Of a DNA stretch of 34,345 bases, positions 1 to 9,178 are shown in pieces. Both the position numbers and the translations under genes were made by a program. Numbering within the stretch: the stretch's first letter is position 1; the number at the start of each line of letters is the position of its first letter. A model generated the notes under the pieces. That model made no database searches. It saw only the letters and a list, made by a program, of their open reading frames with translations, and was not told where the DNA came from. Source of the stretch: Bacillota bacterium (GTDB lineage Bacteria > Bacillota > Clostridia > Caldicoprobacterales > Caldicoprobacteraceae); the NCBI GenBank assembly GCA_023622385.1, contig JAMNZI010000178.1:1-34345 (forward strand), read 5' to 3'.

Positions 1-713
1 AGGGTAGGGCAATAGCTACCATCATAGATCCTACGCAGCTCAATGTAGTGGTTGCGGTGGATGAGCTGGATATACCGAAGGTGAAAATAGGGCAGAAGGC
101 CAGCATTGAGGTGGATGCTTTCCCCGATACGCTTTTCGAAGGAGAGGTTATAAAGATAGCCGACATAGGGCAATCTTCCGGCGGGGGAGTGACAACCTTT
201 GACGTAACCATTTCCATTAAAGATCCGGGCGAGATTAAAATTGGGATGAGCGCGACTGCAGAAATCCAGGTGGACAGCAGAAATGGAGTGGTGCTCGTTC
301 CCATAGAAGCCGTTCAGGAGAGGAATGGCGAAAAGTATGTGCTGGTGCCATCCGGCCCTTCGCAAGGCCGGCCTGAGGGCAAAGAGGGAGTAAGGGAAGG
401 CCAAGCTTCTGAAGCCGAAATGCCGCGAGAAAGGGGCCGCATGATGGCAGGAAATAGGGGCCTAATTGCGCGCAACGGGAGCGCTTTCGGGGGAGTCGAT
501 TTTCGCAAGGTAGAGGTTGGCCTTACCAACGAAAATTATGCCGAAATAATAAGCGGGGTTGAAGAAGGGGAAGAGGTGCTCATCCCCACGTCCGGCACGA
601 CCAGCACCCGAAACGATTGGCGGGGCATGTTCCCTGGCTTTGGGGGCGTGAGGAATGCGGCGCCGCAGGGAGGGTTTGATAGACCCAGGATGCCGGAAAA
701 TAATCGTCGATGA
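1..713 (+). CDS. MacA/HlyD-family efflux adaptor subunit (5' truncated by window edge)
   Basis: The reading frame is open from the first bases of the window (codons in phase with base 3), so the track start at 48 is only an internal GTG and the gene begins upstream. What remains is the C-terminal part of a membrane-fusion (HlyD/MacA) adaptor: the beta-barrel region (IGQKASIEVDAFPD, GEVIKIADIG, KIGMSATAEIQ) and the membrane-proximal domain (VLVPIEAVQERNGEKYVLV, EIISGVEEGEEVLI). The signal peptide and hairpin would lie outside the window. A Gly/Arg/Glu-rich insert (about 105-150 of the visible protein) and a Gly/Pro/Arg-rich tail interrupt the usual fold and look like flexible linkers. The ATPase follows after 43 nt and the permease overlaps that, so this is the extracytoplasmic adaptor of a MacAB-like exporter. 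The substrate cannot be read from sequence. Confidence 0.88.
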   Translation, partial: GRAIATIIDPTQLNVVVAVDELDIPKVKIGQKASIEVDAFPDTLFEGEVIKIADIGQSSGGGVTTFDVTISIKDPGEIKIGMSATAEIQVDSRNGVVLVPIEAVQERNGEKYVLVPSGPSQGRPEGKEGVREGQASEAEMPRERGRMMAGNRGLIARNGSAFGGVDFRKVEVGLTNENYAEIISGVEEGEEVLIPTSGTTSTRNDWRGMFPGFGGVRNAAPQGGFDRPRMPENNRR

Positions 714-756
714 GGATAAAAGGGTACGATTGATGGGAAAGAAGGTGCTTTGAAGC

Positions 757-1440
757 ATGATACGGCTTGAAAACTTAAGCAAAATATACAGCATGGGGGA
801 TAATAGGGTTGTGGCCTTAAATGAAATATCACTATCCATCGACAAAGGCGAATTCGTCGCCATCATGGGGCCTTCGGGCTCCGGCAAATCCACCCTTATG
901 AATATAATCGGTTGTCTGGATGTGGCCACACATGGGAAGTATTATCTGGATGGGCGCGATATAACCTCTTATAATCAGAATCAGTTGGCCGAGGTCCGCA
1001 ATAAGAAGTTTGGGTTTGTCTTTCAAGGGTTTAATCTGCTGCCCAAGTTGACCGCCGTGGAAAACGTGGAGCTTCCGCTTGTATACGCCGGCGTAGGAGC
1101 CAAAAAAAGAAGGGAAGAAGCAATACGCGCCCTGGAGATGATGGGGCTGGGAAAACGTATATACCATAGGCCATCGGAGCTGTCTGGCGGGCAGCAGCAG
1201 CGGGTGGCAATCGCCAGGGCCCTTGTTAACCATCCATCGGTCATACTGGCCGATGAGCCAACGGGCAATTTGGATAGCAAGTCGGGCATGGAGATAATGG
1301 AGATATTTAGGGAGCTCCACTCTCAAGGTAATACCATCATACTCATTACCCACGACATAAACGTGGCCAGGTATGCCAAGCGAATGATCACTATACGCGA
1401 CGGGCAAATTGTATCCGATGAAGAGGTGGAGAGGCGATGA
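757..1440 (+). CDS. MacB/LolD-type ABC transporter ATP-binding protein
   Basis: This 227-residue nucleotide-binding subunit energises the permease encoded next. It has Walker A GPSGSGKST near residue 40, the Q-loop (FVFQGFNLLP), the ABC signature LSGGQQQR near 143, Walker B VILADEP with the catalytic Glu, the D-loop GNLDSKSG and the H-loop histidine in LITHD. The length and the LSGGQQQRVAIARAL block are typical of the MacB/LolD/FtsE-like (type VII) group. The ATG at 757 follows a GAAGG-like ribosome binding site. Its stop overlaps the permease start by four bases (ATGA), which implies translational coupling. Family assignment is secure; substrate is unknown (antimicrobial peptides, lipids or envelope material are possible for this family). 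Confidence 0.95.
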   Translation: MIRLENLSKIYSMGDNRVVALNEISLSIDKGEFVAIMGPSGSGKSTLMNIIGCLDVATHGKYYLDGRDITSYNQNQLAEVRNKKFGFVFQGFNLLPKLTAVENVELPLVYAGVGAKKRREEAIRALEMMGLGKRIYHRPSELSGGQQQRVAIARALVNHPSVILADEPTGNLDSKSGMEIMEIFRELHSQGNTIILITHDINVARYAKRMITIRDGQIVSDEEVERR

Positions 1441-2603
1441 AGTTTACGCGGGCTATCAGAATGGCTATTAGCTCCATTTTATCCAACAAGATGCGCTCAT
1501 TTTTGACCATGTTGGGCGTAATTATAGGCGTTACCGCAGTAATTACCCTGATTGCCCTTGGACGGGGTTCTACCCAGCGGGTATCCAGTCAAATTGAAAG
1601 TCTGGGCACCAATTTGATCATCATCAACATTACGGGAGGAAGGAATCGCAGCGTCACCCAAGAGGACTTGCAGCGGATAAAAGGGATTTCCGGCGTCAGC
1701 GAGCTAGCGCCCGTGCTGAGCGGTGGCGTGACGGTAAAGGCCGGCAATAAGAATACCAGCACCTCTCTTGAGGCCACCACGCCCGGTTATCAGCAGGTAA
1801 GGAATACCTATGTCCAGCTGGGCAGGTTTTTGCTCCAAAACGATTTGGATATGCGCTTTAGAGTGGCGGTGGTGGGGGTGGATGTTGCCGATGAGCTGTT
1901 TGGGAGAAGGGATGTGATCGGCGAAGAGATTTCCATAAACGGAGTGGAATTCTCCATCGTTGGCATTTTGGAGGAAAAGGGGAGTTCGGTGGCTGGCTCC
2001 GATGACAACAGGATTATAATACCTCTAACTACAGGGCAGAGGCTTCTTAGAAGCACGGAGGTCCGGACCTTTTACGTTTCAACGCTGTCGCCCGACGTGG
2101 TAAACCAGGTGGTTGGAGAAATAGAGAGGTTTTTGACCAGAAAGTTTAACGATGAAAACAGCTTCAGGGTGTTTAACCAGACCCAGCTGCTTTCCACCAT
2201 AAATGAGGCCACCGCAACGCTAACCATGATGCTAAGCGGCATTGCAGGCATATCGTTGCTGGTTGGCGGCATTGGGATCATGAACATAATGCTGGTATCC
2301 GTCACCGAGCGAACGCGCGAGATAGGGATAAGAAAGGCTATTGGTGCTAAAAAAAGGGATATACTGGTACAGTTTCTCATAGAATCGGCCGTAATCAGCG
2401 GATTGGGCGGTGTACTGGGGATAATAGTGGGCTTCATGGGTGCAAACTTTTTGAGCAGGATTTTGAACATTCCGGCAGCGATTTCGGCCGATGTGGTGTT
2501 GTTGGCTACCGGGTTTTCGGTTGGGGTAGGGATTATATTCGGGCTCTATCCGGCCAGCAAGGCGGCCAGCTTAAATCCAATTGATGCCTTGCGCTATGAG
2601 TGA
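1437..2603 (+). CDS. MacB-like ABC transporter permease (FtsX domain)
   Basis: The 388-residue protein has the MacB/FtsX layout. A first membrane helix sits at about 20-42 (MLGVIIGVTAVITLIALG). A large extracytoplasmic MacB_PCD-type domain follows (about 45-265). Three C-terminal helices form the FtsX domain (starting around ISLLVGGIGIMNIMLVSV, then ISGLGGVLGIIVGF and VLLATGFSVGVGIIFGLYPA). The motif ERTREIGIRKAIGAKKRDI between helices is a hallmark of this family. The start overlaps the ATPase stop by four bases. With the adaptor and ATPase this completes a three-gene exporter; no outer-membrane TolC is expected in a monoderm, and none is seen here. The protein ends PIDALRYE, a usual C-terminus for the family, so the gene appears intact. 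Confidence 0.94.
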   Translation: MKFTRAIRMAISSILSNKMRSFLTMLGVIIGVTAVITLIALGRGSTQRVSSQIESLGTNLIIINITGGRNRSVTQEDLQRIKGISGVSELAPVLSGGVTVKAGNKNTSTSLEATTPGYQQVRNTYVQLGRFLLQNDLDMRFRVAVVGVDVADELFGRRDVIGEEISINGVEFSIVGILEEKGSSVAGSDDNRIIIPLTTGQRLLRSTEVRTFYVSTLSPDVVNQVVGEIERFLTRKFNDENSFRVFNQTQLLSTINEATATLTMMLSGIAGISLLVGGIGIMNIMLVSVTERTREIGIRKAIGAKKRDILVQFLIESAVISGLGGVLGIIVGFMGANFLSRILNIPAAISADVVLLATGFSVGVGIIFGLYPASKAASLNPIDALRYE

Positions 2604-2810
2604 TAAAATAAAGGTAGTAGCTTGATATGTGAAAAACTTTTGAAAGGCAGTCCAATCCGGGTTCCGACATTTAGCAATTGAGAGCTCGTCCATCAAAAAA
2701 TTCACAGTTAAAAGTAGAATTGACGGCCAACGATTTATATTTTGGTATAAGGCCAGTAGCCACATAAACAATCGGTGACCATATGGATGATGAAAGGGTG
2801 CTTTTGTACA

Positions 2811-4139
2811 ATGCGAATGCTCGATATCATATTGAAAAAACGAGACGGTGGAGAGCTTAATCGAGAAGAGATAAATTTTTTCATCAGAGAGTATGTGGCA
2901 GGCCGGATTCCCGATTACCAGGCCTCCGCGCTGTTGATGGCCATATATTTTCAGGGCATGACGAGCCGCGAAACGGCAGACCTAACCTTGGCCATGGCTT
3001 ATTCGGGGGAGACGGTGGACCTGTCGCCCGTGCCGGGAGTAAAGGTTGATAAGCACAGCACGGGCGGGGTAGGGGATACCACCACCTTGGTGGTTGCTCC
3101 CCTGGTGGCGGCCTGCGGGGTGCCGGTAGCCAAGATGTCGGGGAGAGGCCTGGGCCATACCGGCGGCACCATAGACAAGCTGGAGTCCATTCCGGGATTT
3201 AACCCGTTTCAACCGATAAAGGATTTTATTCGCATAGTGAAAGAAATAGGGGTAGCTGTGGTAGGGCAAACCGAAAGCTTGGTTCCTGCCGATAAAAAAT
3301 TATATGCCCTGCGAGATGTGACGGGTACCGTTGAACATAAATCCCTCATTGCCAGCAGCGTTATGAGCAAGAAGATTGCTGCAGGGGCCGATGCCATAGT
3401 GCTGGACGTAAAAGCAGGTAGCGGCGCTTTTATGAGGTCGGTGGAAGATGCTTTTGAGCTGGCGCAGGAAATGGTTAGCGTAGGTGCCCATGTAGGGCGC
3501 CGTGTGGCAGCCGTCATTTCGGATATGAGCCAGCCCCTGGGCATGGCTATAGGCAATGCGCTGGAGGTAAAGGAAGCTATTGAGATATTAAAAGGCGAAA
3601 GGGCCGGAGCGCTTAAAGAGGTTTCGTTGCTATTGGGAGCTTATATGCTGTATACAGCCGGGCGCTGCTCCACCGTTGAACAGGGCCGCGAGATGGTGGA
3701 GGAGGCGCTGAATAGCGGTAAAGGTGCGCAAAAGCTCAAGGAGATGATCCGTGCCGAGGGTGGGGATGAACGGGTGGTGGATGATACCTCCCTTTTGCCG
3801 GTGGCTGACGAGGTTATCGCCATAAAAGCGCAGCAAGGCGGGTATATAAGCGATATGGATGCGTACAGCATAGGGCAAGCCGCTCGATTGCTGGGGGCTG
3901 GTAGGAATACCAAAGAGGATAAGATAGACCACAGGGTGGGCATCGTCTTGCATAATAGAGTAGGTGAAAAGGTGGAGAAGGGCGAAACGCTAGCCGAGTT
4001 TTATGTAACCCGAGAGGAGGCTTTGCAGGAAGCCATTGATATATTTAATAAAGGGATAATCATAGGGGAGCAGCCTCCTCAACTCAGGCCGTTGGTGCAC
4101 GGCGTGGTAACAGTCGATGGCGTTGAACGGTGGCAGTAA
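2811..4139 (+). CDS. pdp: Pyrimidine-nucleoside (thymidine) phosphorylase
   Basis: Catalyses phosphorolysis of uridine, thymidine or deoxyuridine to free base plus (deoxy)ribose-1-phosphate in pyrimidine salvage. The family signature KMSGRGLGHTGGTIDKLES is present, as are the phosphate-binding region KHSTGGVGDTTT and the block DVKAGSGAFM. A C-terminal PYNP domain follows (GRNTKEDKIDHRVGIVLH). The track ORF starts at GTG 2775, but the family N-terminus MRMLDIILKKRDGGEL begins at ATG 2811, with AAAGGG about 12 bases upstream, so I place the start there, giving 442 residues, close to the normal length of about 435. The gene stands alone, 200 bases after the exporter. Pdp versus strict DeoA specificity cannot be decided from sequence; the Pdp type is usual in Firmicutes. 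Confidence 0.95.
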   Translation: MRMLDIILKKRDGGELNREEINFFIREYVAGRIPDYQASALLMAIYFQGMTSRETADLTLAMAYSGETVDLSPVPGVKVDKHSTGGVGDTTTLVVAPLVAACGVPVAKMSGRGLGHTGGTIDKLESIPGFNPFQPIKDFIRIVKEIGVAVVGQTESLVPADKKLYALRDVTGTVEHKSLIASSVMSKKIAAGADAIVLDVKAGSGAFMRSVEDAFELAQEMVSVGAHVGRRVAAVISDMSQPLGMAIGNALEVKEAIEILKGERAGALKEVSLLLGAYMLYTAGRCSTVEQGREMVEEALNSGKGAQKLKEMIRAEGGDERVVDDTSLLPVADEVIAIKAQQGGYISDMDAYSIGQAARLLGAGRNTKEDKIDHRVGIVLHNRVGEKVEKGETLAEFYVTREEALQEAIDIFNKGIIIGEQPPQLRPLVHGVVTVDGVERWQ

Positions 4140-4248
4140 ATGAAAAAGCCGATCATATTATGATACAGGGGATATGTCGTTTTATAGCTGACTCATGGTG
4201 ACGGACACACTATTTTATTGTCGGAATCTGTAAACGGTGCTGTCAGTT

Positions 4249-4275
4249 GATTGCTCTTGCAGAGTGCAATCTTTT
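4249..4275 (+). terminator. Possible weak intrinsic terminator after pdp
   Basis: GATTGC pairs with GCAATC and an inner TCT with AGA, with two unpaired bases on the 3' arm, and a short TTTT follows. It lies 110 bases beyond the pdp stop and upstream of the dehydrogenase. The stem is short and the T-tract minimal, so the call is tentative. Confidence 0.4.
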
Positions 4276-4387
4276 GAGCTGTTTGACTTTATATCCGGAT
4301 ACGGCGCGTTAAACGATCGAATGGGAAAATCATGCAAAAGCAGGGCTTTTAAAAGCTGAGCCTTGATATAAAATATGGAGGTGGTAT

Positions 4388-5461
4388 ATGATGCTAAAGG
4401 CCGTTGATTTGCCTGATAGCATGAAAGCGGCGGTCTTAAAAAGTCCCTTTGAAATCGTGATTGAAGACAGACCTATACCCAAGGTGGGACCCGACGAGGT
4501 ACTCATAAAGGTGATGGCCGTTGGCGTGTGCGGCTCGGATGTGCATTATTATGAAAGCGGCAGAATCGGCAGGTATGTAGTAGAGCGACCCATAATACTG
4601 GGGCATGAGTGTGCGGGCATAGTCGCTGCAGTAGGGGATAATGTAACTCGTTTTAAAGTGGGCGATCGGGTGGCTGTGGAGCCGGGTGTGACCTGCGGAA
4701 CCTGTGAATATTGTAAACAAGGGCGGTACAATTTGTGCCCTGATGTCGAGTTTTTGGCTACCCCGCCCTATGATGGTGCGTTTGTCCAGTATTTCAAGCA
4801 CAGGCAGGACTTCGTGTTTCACATTCCAGAGCATTTAACGTTTGAGGAAGCGGCTTTAATTGAGCCATTTTCGGTGGGGATACATGCTGCCGCCAGGGCA
4901 AATATAGGGCCGGGAGAAAAGGTTGCTGTTTTCGGTTTGGGGCCAGTGGGTTTGATGGCTGTAGTTGCGGCAAGAGCTTTTGGCGCCAGCGAGGTTGTGG
5001 CCGTGGATCTAGAGGAGATAAGGCTGGAAGCCGCTAAAAAGCTGGGCGCAAGTCTGACAATAAATGCTAGAGGGCAAGATGCACTTAAGGAGATTTTGAA
5101 TTTCACAGATGGGAAAGGTGTCGATGTGGCCATAGAGGCCGCAGGTCATCCCAAGACGCTTCAGGATGCGCTGGCTTGTCTGCGGCGAGGTGGAAAGATG
5201 TTGATGGTGGGATTGCCTGCACAGGACAGCATTCCATTTAACGTTCCCGAGATCGTCGATAAGGAAGTGGACATATATGGGGTATTCAGGTATGCCAATA
5301 CGTATCCCAAAGGAATTGAAATACTGTCGTCGGGCATAGCCGATGTTAAATCGCTTGTTACAGGAAAGTTTACTTTGGAGCAGACCGCTCAAGCCCTCGA
5401 AGAGGCGCGGGTAAATAAGTCTAAGCATATAAAGATAATGGTCTATCCCAACGGGATGTAA
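4388..5461 (+). CDS. Zinc-dependent medium-chain (sorbitol/xylitol-type) dehydrogenase
   Basis: This 357-residue cytoplasmic enzyme belongs to the zinc alcohol dehydrogenase family, polyol-dehydrogenase branch. It has a catalytic-zinc Cys in GVCGSDVHYYESG, the signature GHECAGIVAAVG, the structural zinc cysteines in CGTCEYCKQGRYNLC, and a Rossmann motif GLGPVGLM followed by an acidic VVAVDLEE, which favours NAD over NADP. It probably interconverts a polyol (sorbitol, xylitol or arabinitol) and a ketose. ATG 4388 lies behind GGAGGTGG; a second ATG directly follows, so the start is uncertain by one codon. The next genes are a xylulokinase-like kinase and a GH127 arabinofuranosidase, so a pentitol or pentose role is likely. 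Exact substrate is inference. Confidence 0.92.
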   Translation: MMLKAVDLPDSMKAAVLKSPFEIVIEDRPIPKVGPDEVLIKVMAVGVCGSDVHYYESGRIGRYVVERPIILGHECAGIVAAVGDNVTRFKVGDRVAVEPGVTCGTCEYCKQGRYNLCPDVEFLATPPYDGAFVQYFKHRQDFVFHIPEHLTFEEAALIEPFSVGIHAAARANIGPGEKVAVFGLGPVGLMAVVAARAFGASEVVAVDLEEIRLEAAKKLGASLTINARGQDALKEILNFTDGKGVDVAIEAAGHPKTLQDALACLRRGGKMLMVGLPAQDSIPFNVPEIVDKEVDIYGVFRYANTYPKGIEILSSGIADVKSLVTGKFTLEQTAQALEEARVNKSKHIKIMVYPNGM

Positions 5462-5559
5462 GCATGCATATGGGGCCAAAATGGTCGAGCAAAAACCACA
5501 ACCTTCCTTATCCTTTAATTTATTGAGGAATAAAAATAAGATAAAGGGTGTACGCGTGC

Positions 5560-7101
5560 ATGAAGGAAGATGGTTTGATACTGGTATTTGACATAGGTAC
5601 CACGGGGGTAAAATGTGCTGCCTTTAAGCCCGATGGGGAGAGAGCCTGTGCCCATACTGTCAACTACAATACCGTCTATCCCAAGCCGGGATGGGCAGAA
5701 CAGGATCCCGAGGATTACTGGAGAGGTATAGTTGCTGGGACCAAGGCTCTGCTGGAAGAAGGCGATATTAGCCCATCACGGATTGCAGTCATTGGTCTGA
5801 GCGGACACATGAATGGGTGTATTCCCGTGGACGCAAAGGGCAGTGCCCTATATCCAAACATCATCCATTCGGATTGCAGGAGCCAGGAGGAAGTAGGTCA
5901 CCTTAAACAAATATTTGATGAAGGGCGTTTTTTCAGCATTACGGGTAACAGGATCGATCCGCATTACACCTTTACAAAGATACTGTGGTTAAAAAAGAAT
6001 TATCCTGAAATATATGATAAGACGGCCTATTTTTTAAATTCCAAGGACTACATAGGTTTTATGTTAACCGGTAAGTTGGGGGTTACCGATTTTTCTGACG
6101 CTTCATTGACCTGCATGCTGGACATAAACCAAGGAAAGTGGGCAGAAGATATTCTGATTGAAGCAGGGGTAGATATACATAAGCTTCCGGAGCTGATGCC
6201 TTCTTTTCACGTCTTAGGGGGGCTATCCAAGCAGGCTGCCGATATCCTGGGGCTGAAGGCTGGGACGCCAGTGGTAGTTGGAGGTGGGGATGGGGCGTGT
6301 GCCACCAAAGGAGCCGGTGTGGTCAAAAAGGGACAGGCCTATAACTATATAGGGAGCAGTGCCTGGATATCAACTCTGAACGATCGACCCGTGCTGGACA
6401 AGAATGCCAGGATATTCCATTTCTTCGACCTTGATGGGAGGAATTACAACGTCACCGGGACGGTACAGTGTGCTGCCGCTGCTTACGATTGGGTCATTGA
6501 AAATATAGGCGGCTATGAACTGGAAAGAGTCGAGGCGAGGGATAGGGTCTTTGATATTATTGAAGATTCGGCGCGGCAGGCGCCCATCGGTTCAAACGGC
6601 GTGTTTTTTGTCCCCTATCTTATGGGAGAGAGGACGCCTCATTGGGACGAAAACACTAGGGGTGGGTTTGTGGGCCTTACGCTGTATCATGGGAAGAGCC
6701 ACCTCTTTCGAGCGGTCTATGAAGGTATCGCTTTTGCCCTAAGGAATGTCCTGGACGTCTTTGAGGAAAACGGTTTGAGAGTTGAGGGGCTGACGTTGCT
6801 GGGAGGAGGAGCCAAGAGCAGGCTGTGGAACGAGATCATGTGCAACGTGTACGGCAGGCCCGTAAGGGTGCACAGCTTCCCGGGGGAGGCTACTTCCTTA
6901 GGCGCTGCAATCGCCGCAGGAGTAGGTGTTGGCATCTTTGACAGCTTCGAAGGGGCTTCTCAAATTATAGGTTATCAGCGTTTTTGTCAGCCGGTTCCAA
7001 GCGATGTACAGGCCTATCAAAGCTATTACAGGATATATAATATGATGTACAAGCAGCTAAAACCCATATATGACGAAATAGCAAGGTTGATGGAAAGTTA
7101 A
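5560..7101 (+). CDS. xylB: FGGY-family carbohydrate kinase, xylulokinase-like
   Basis: A sugar kinase of 513 residues, probably phosphorylating D-xylulose (or a similar ketopentose) to the 5-phosphate. The N-terminal nucleotide-binding motif is DIGTTGVKCAAF; the substrate region includes GLSGHMNGCIPVD; the catalytic-base motif is GGGDGACATKGAG; GERTPHWDENTRGGFVGL and the C-terminal FGGY signature LLGGGAKSRLWNEI are present. The track start GTG 5548 abuts AAAGGG and would leave no spacing, whereas ATG 5560 sits 11 bases after it and begins the usual N-terminus, so 5560 is chosen. It lies 98 bases after the dehydrogenase and 45 before the GH127 gene. FGGY membership is firm; xylulose specificity is the best guess, and other ketoses are not excluded. 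Confidence 0.88.
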   Translation: MKEDGLILVFDIGTTGVKCAAFKPDGERACAHTVNYNTVYPKPGWAEQDPEDYWRGIVAGTKALLEEGDISPSRIAVIGLSGHMNGCIPVDAKGSALYPNIIHSDCRSQEEVGHLKQIFDEGRFFSITGNRIDPHYTFTKILWLKKNYPEIYDKTAYFLNSKDYIGFMLTGKLGVTDFSDASLTCMLDINQGKWAEDILIEAGVDIHKLPELMPSFHVLGGLSKQAADILGLKAGTPVVVGGGDGACATKGAGVVKKGQAYNYIGSSAWISTLNDRPVLDKNARIFHFFDLDGRNYNVTGTVQCAAAAYDWVIENIGGYELERVEARDRVFDIIEDSARQAPIGSNGVFFVPYLMGERTPHWDENTRGGFVGLTLYHGKSHLFRAVYEGIAFALRNVLDVFEENGLRVEGLTLLGGGAKSRLWNEIMCNVYGRPVRVHSFPGEATSLGAAIAAGVGVGIFDSFEGASQIIGYQRFCQPVPSDVQAYQSYYRIYNMMYKQLKPIYDEIARLMES

Positions 7102-7146
7102 AAGGAAAGTGACATGTGGTTGAATTTAGTCGTTAGGAGGATGTTA

Positions 7147-9117
7147 ATGCGACTTGATAAGCTTACCAACGTCAAAATGGAAAACGTAAAGCTCAAGGGA
7201 GGACTACTGGGCTACGTTCAAGATTTAATCGTCAATGAGACCATTCCTTATCAGTACGATGTGCTCAATGATAATGTGGAGGGGGCACTTAAAAGCCATG
7301 CCATAGCCAATTTCCGCATTGCGGCGGGAGAGCAAAAGGGCGAGTTTTATGGCATGTTCTTTCAGGATAGCGATGTGGCTAAATGGCTAGAAGCTGCCAG
7401 CTACAGCCTGATGCTAGAACCTAATCCTGAGCTGGAAAAGATTTTGGATGACCTGGTTGACCTCATTGGCAGAGCACAACAGCCAGACGGGTATTTGAAT
7501 ACCTATTTTACAGTTGCCCATCCTGACGAGAGATGGACCAATTTGAGGGACATGCATGAGCTTTACTGCGCAGGGCATATGATGGAGGCCGCTGTTGCAT
7601 ACTACAGAGCTACTGGTAAGACCAAGCTTATTGACATCATGAGCAAGTTTACTGACCATATGTTAACCATACTTGGCCCTGAGCCAGGTAAAAAGAGAGG
7701 GTATCCCGGCCATCCGGAGATAGAGCTTGCGCTGGTTAAGATGTATAAGGTCACAGGAGACGAAAAATATTTGAAGCTTTCCAAGTTCTTCATAGATGAG
7801 AGGGGTACACAGCCGCATTATTTCACGCTCGAGGCTGAACAAAGGGGAGAAAACAAAAAGAGAACGGTGCAAGACGACATGTGGTCTACATACCACTATT
7901 ATCAAGCTCATCTGCCGCTTAAGGAGCAGACAACTGCCGAAGGGCATGCGGTGAGGGCCATGTACCTTTTCGCCGGTGCGGCTGACGTGGCCAGGGAAAC
8001 CGGCGATCAGGAATTGTTTGCGGTCCTCAAAAGGCTATGGAATAACGTGACTAATAGGAGAATGTACATAACCGCAGCCATAGGTTCGCAGAGCTATGGT
8101 GAGTCCTTCTCCCTTGATTACGATTTGCCAAACGATACCGTATACGCTGAGACCTGCGCTTCCATAGGCCTCGCGTTTTTTGCTCATAGAATGCTTCAGA
8201 TGGACCCCGATAGCAGGTATGCGGATGTTTTGGAGAAAGCCATATACAATGGAATTTTAAGCGGTATATCCCTCGATGGCAAGAAGTTTTTTTACGTCAA
8301 TCCCCTTGAGGTGGATCCCGAAACGTGCCAAAAGAGGCATGACCACTTCCATGTTAAGATAGAGCGCCAGGCCTGGTTTACCTGTGCCTGCTGTCCCGCC
8401 AATGTCAGCCGGCTTTATGCCTCCATAGGCGATTACATGTATTCTACTTCCAGCAATGGCGAGATATATATCCATCTCTTTGCCAATAGCAGCGCCAATA
8501 TAGCTTTAGGTGACAGAAGCGTTGCGTTAGATGTTAATACCCGCTATCCCTGGGATGGGCACATAAACATCAAGGTCGACCCTGATTCAAAAGGGGAATT
8601 CGTCATAGCCATACGCGTTCCTTCATGGTGCTATGAGCCTTCCATTATGGTAAACGGCCAGCCTGTAAACATAAGGGAGCATATGGAAAGAGGGTACGTT
8701 AAGATAAAGAGGGTATGGGAACCAGGCGATGAAATTGACGTGTTTTATCCCATGAAGGCCATGCTGGTGCGAGCCAATCCCAAGGTACGCGAGGATGCCG
8801 GGAAAGTAGCCATACAGCGTGGCCCCATGGTTTATTGCATAGAAGAGGTGGATAACGGAAAAGGCTTGCACAGGATCATAGTTCCCAAGGATGTCGATTT
8901 TAAGGAAGCTTTTGAAGACGGGCTTTTAAACGGGGTAGTAACCATAAGCTTTAAGGCGTATAGGTTGAAAGGCTGGACCGACGATGAATGCTATAGCTTT
9001 GCTCAAAATAGCTATGAAGAAGTGGAGGTTAAGGCCGTGCCCTATTATGCATGGGGTAACAGGGGAGTTGGCGAGATGATGGTTTGGCTGAGAGAGGAAA
9101 CCTGTATTTTGAGATGA
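7147..9117 (+). CDS. Glycoside hydrolase family 127, beta-L-arabinofuranosidase
   Basis: A 656-residue enzyme of the DUF1680/GH127 family, which removes terminal beta-L-arabinofuranosyl units and uses a zinc-bound cysteine nucleophile. From the chosen start, the acid/base equivalent is Glu319 (SYGESF), the metal ligands are Glu335 and Cys337 (YAETCAS), and the Cys pair 415/416 lies in CACCPAN. Spacing agrees with the characterised Bifidobacterium enzyme HypBA1 as I recall it (E322, E338, C340, C417, C418). The track ORF starts at 7114, but AGGAGG at 7135-7140 is ideally placed for ATG 7147. No signal peptide is visible, so it acts in the cytoplasm on imported oligosaccharides. It follows the kinase by 45 bases, fitting an arabinose-containing glycan pathway. 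No transporter is encoded nearby. Confidence 0.92.
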   Translation: MRLDKLTNVKMENVKLKGGLLGYVQDLIVNETIPYQYDVLNDNVEGALKSHAIANFRIAAGEQKGEFYGMFFQDSDVAKWLEAASYSLMLEPNPELEKILDDLVDLIGRAQQPDGYLNTYFTVAHPDERWTNLRDMHELYCAGHMMEAAVAYYRATGKTKLIDIMSKFTDHMLTILGPEPGKKRGYPGHPEIELALVKMYKVTGDEKYLKLSKFFIDERGTQPHYFTLEAEQRGENKKRTVQDDMWSTYHYYQAHLPLKEQTTAEGHAVRAMYLFAGAADVARETGDQELFAVLKRLWNNVTNRRMYITAAIGSQSYGESFSLDYDLPNDTVYAETCASIGLAFFAHRMLQMDPDSRYADVLEKAIYNGILSGISLDGKKFFYVNPLEVDPETCQKRHDHFHVKIERQAWFTCACCPANVSRLYASIGDYMYSTSSNGEIYIHLFANSSANIALGDRSVALDVNTRYPWDGHINIKVDPDSKGEFVIAIRVPSWCYEPSIMVNGQPVNIREHMERGYVKIKRVWEPGDEIDVFYPMKAMLVRANPKVREDAGKVAIQRGPMVYCIEEVDNGKGLHRIIVPKDVDFKEAFEDGLLNGVVTISFKAYRLKGWTDDECYSFAQNSYEEVEVKAVPYYAWGNRGVGEMMVWLREETCILR

Positions 9118-9178
9118 GGATGAATTGCCTTTAAAAATACGGATAATATTTTCGTAAAATTGAGGGAGGTTAATTGCC

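Noticed and set aside
462-929. 155-residue minus-strand ORF
   Set aside because: Overlaps the adaptor and ATPase genes, which have clear family motifs; no family features of its own.
832-1407. 191-residue minus-strand ORF
   Set aside because: Entirely antisense to the ABC ATPase; shadow frame.
2700-2760. Promoter upstream of pdp (TTGACG with TATAAG)
   Set aside because: Spacing to TATAAG is 20 bases and to TATATT only 10; neither is convincing.
4140-4387. Riboswitch or catabolite-repression (CRE) site before the sugar cluster
   Set aside because: TGTAAACGG near 4230 resembles half a CRE, but the second half does not fit; no riboswitch core was recognised.
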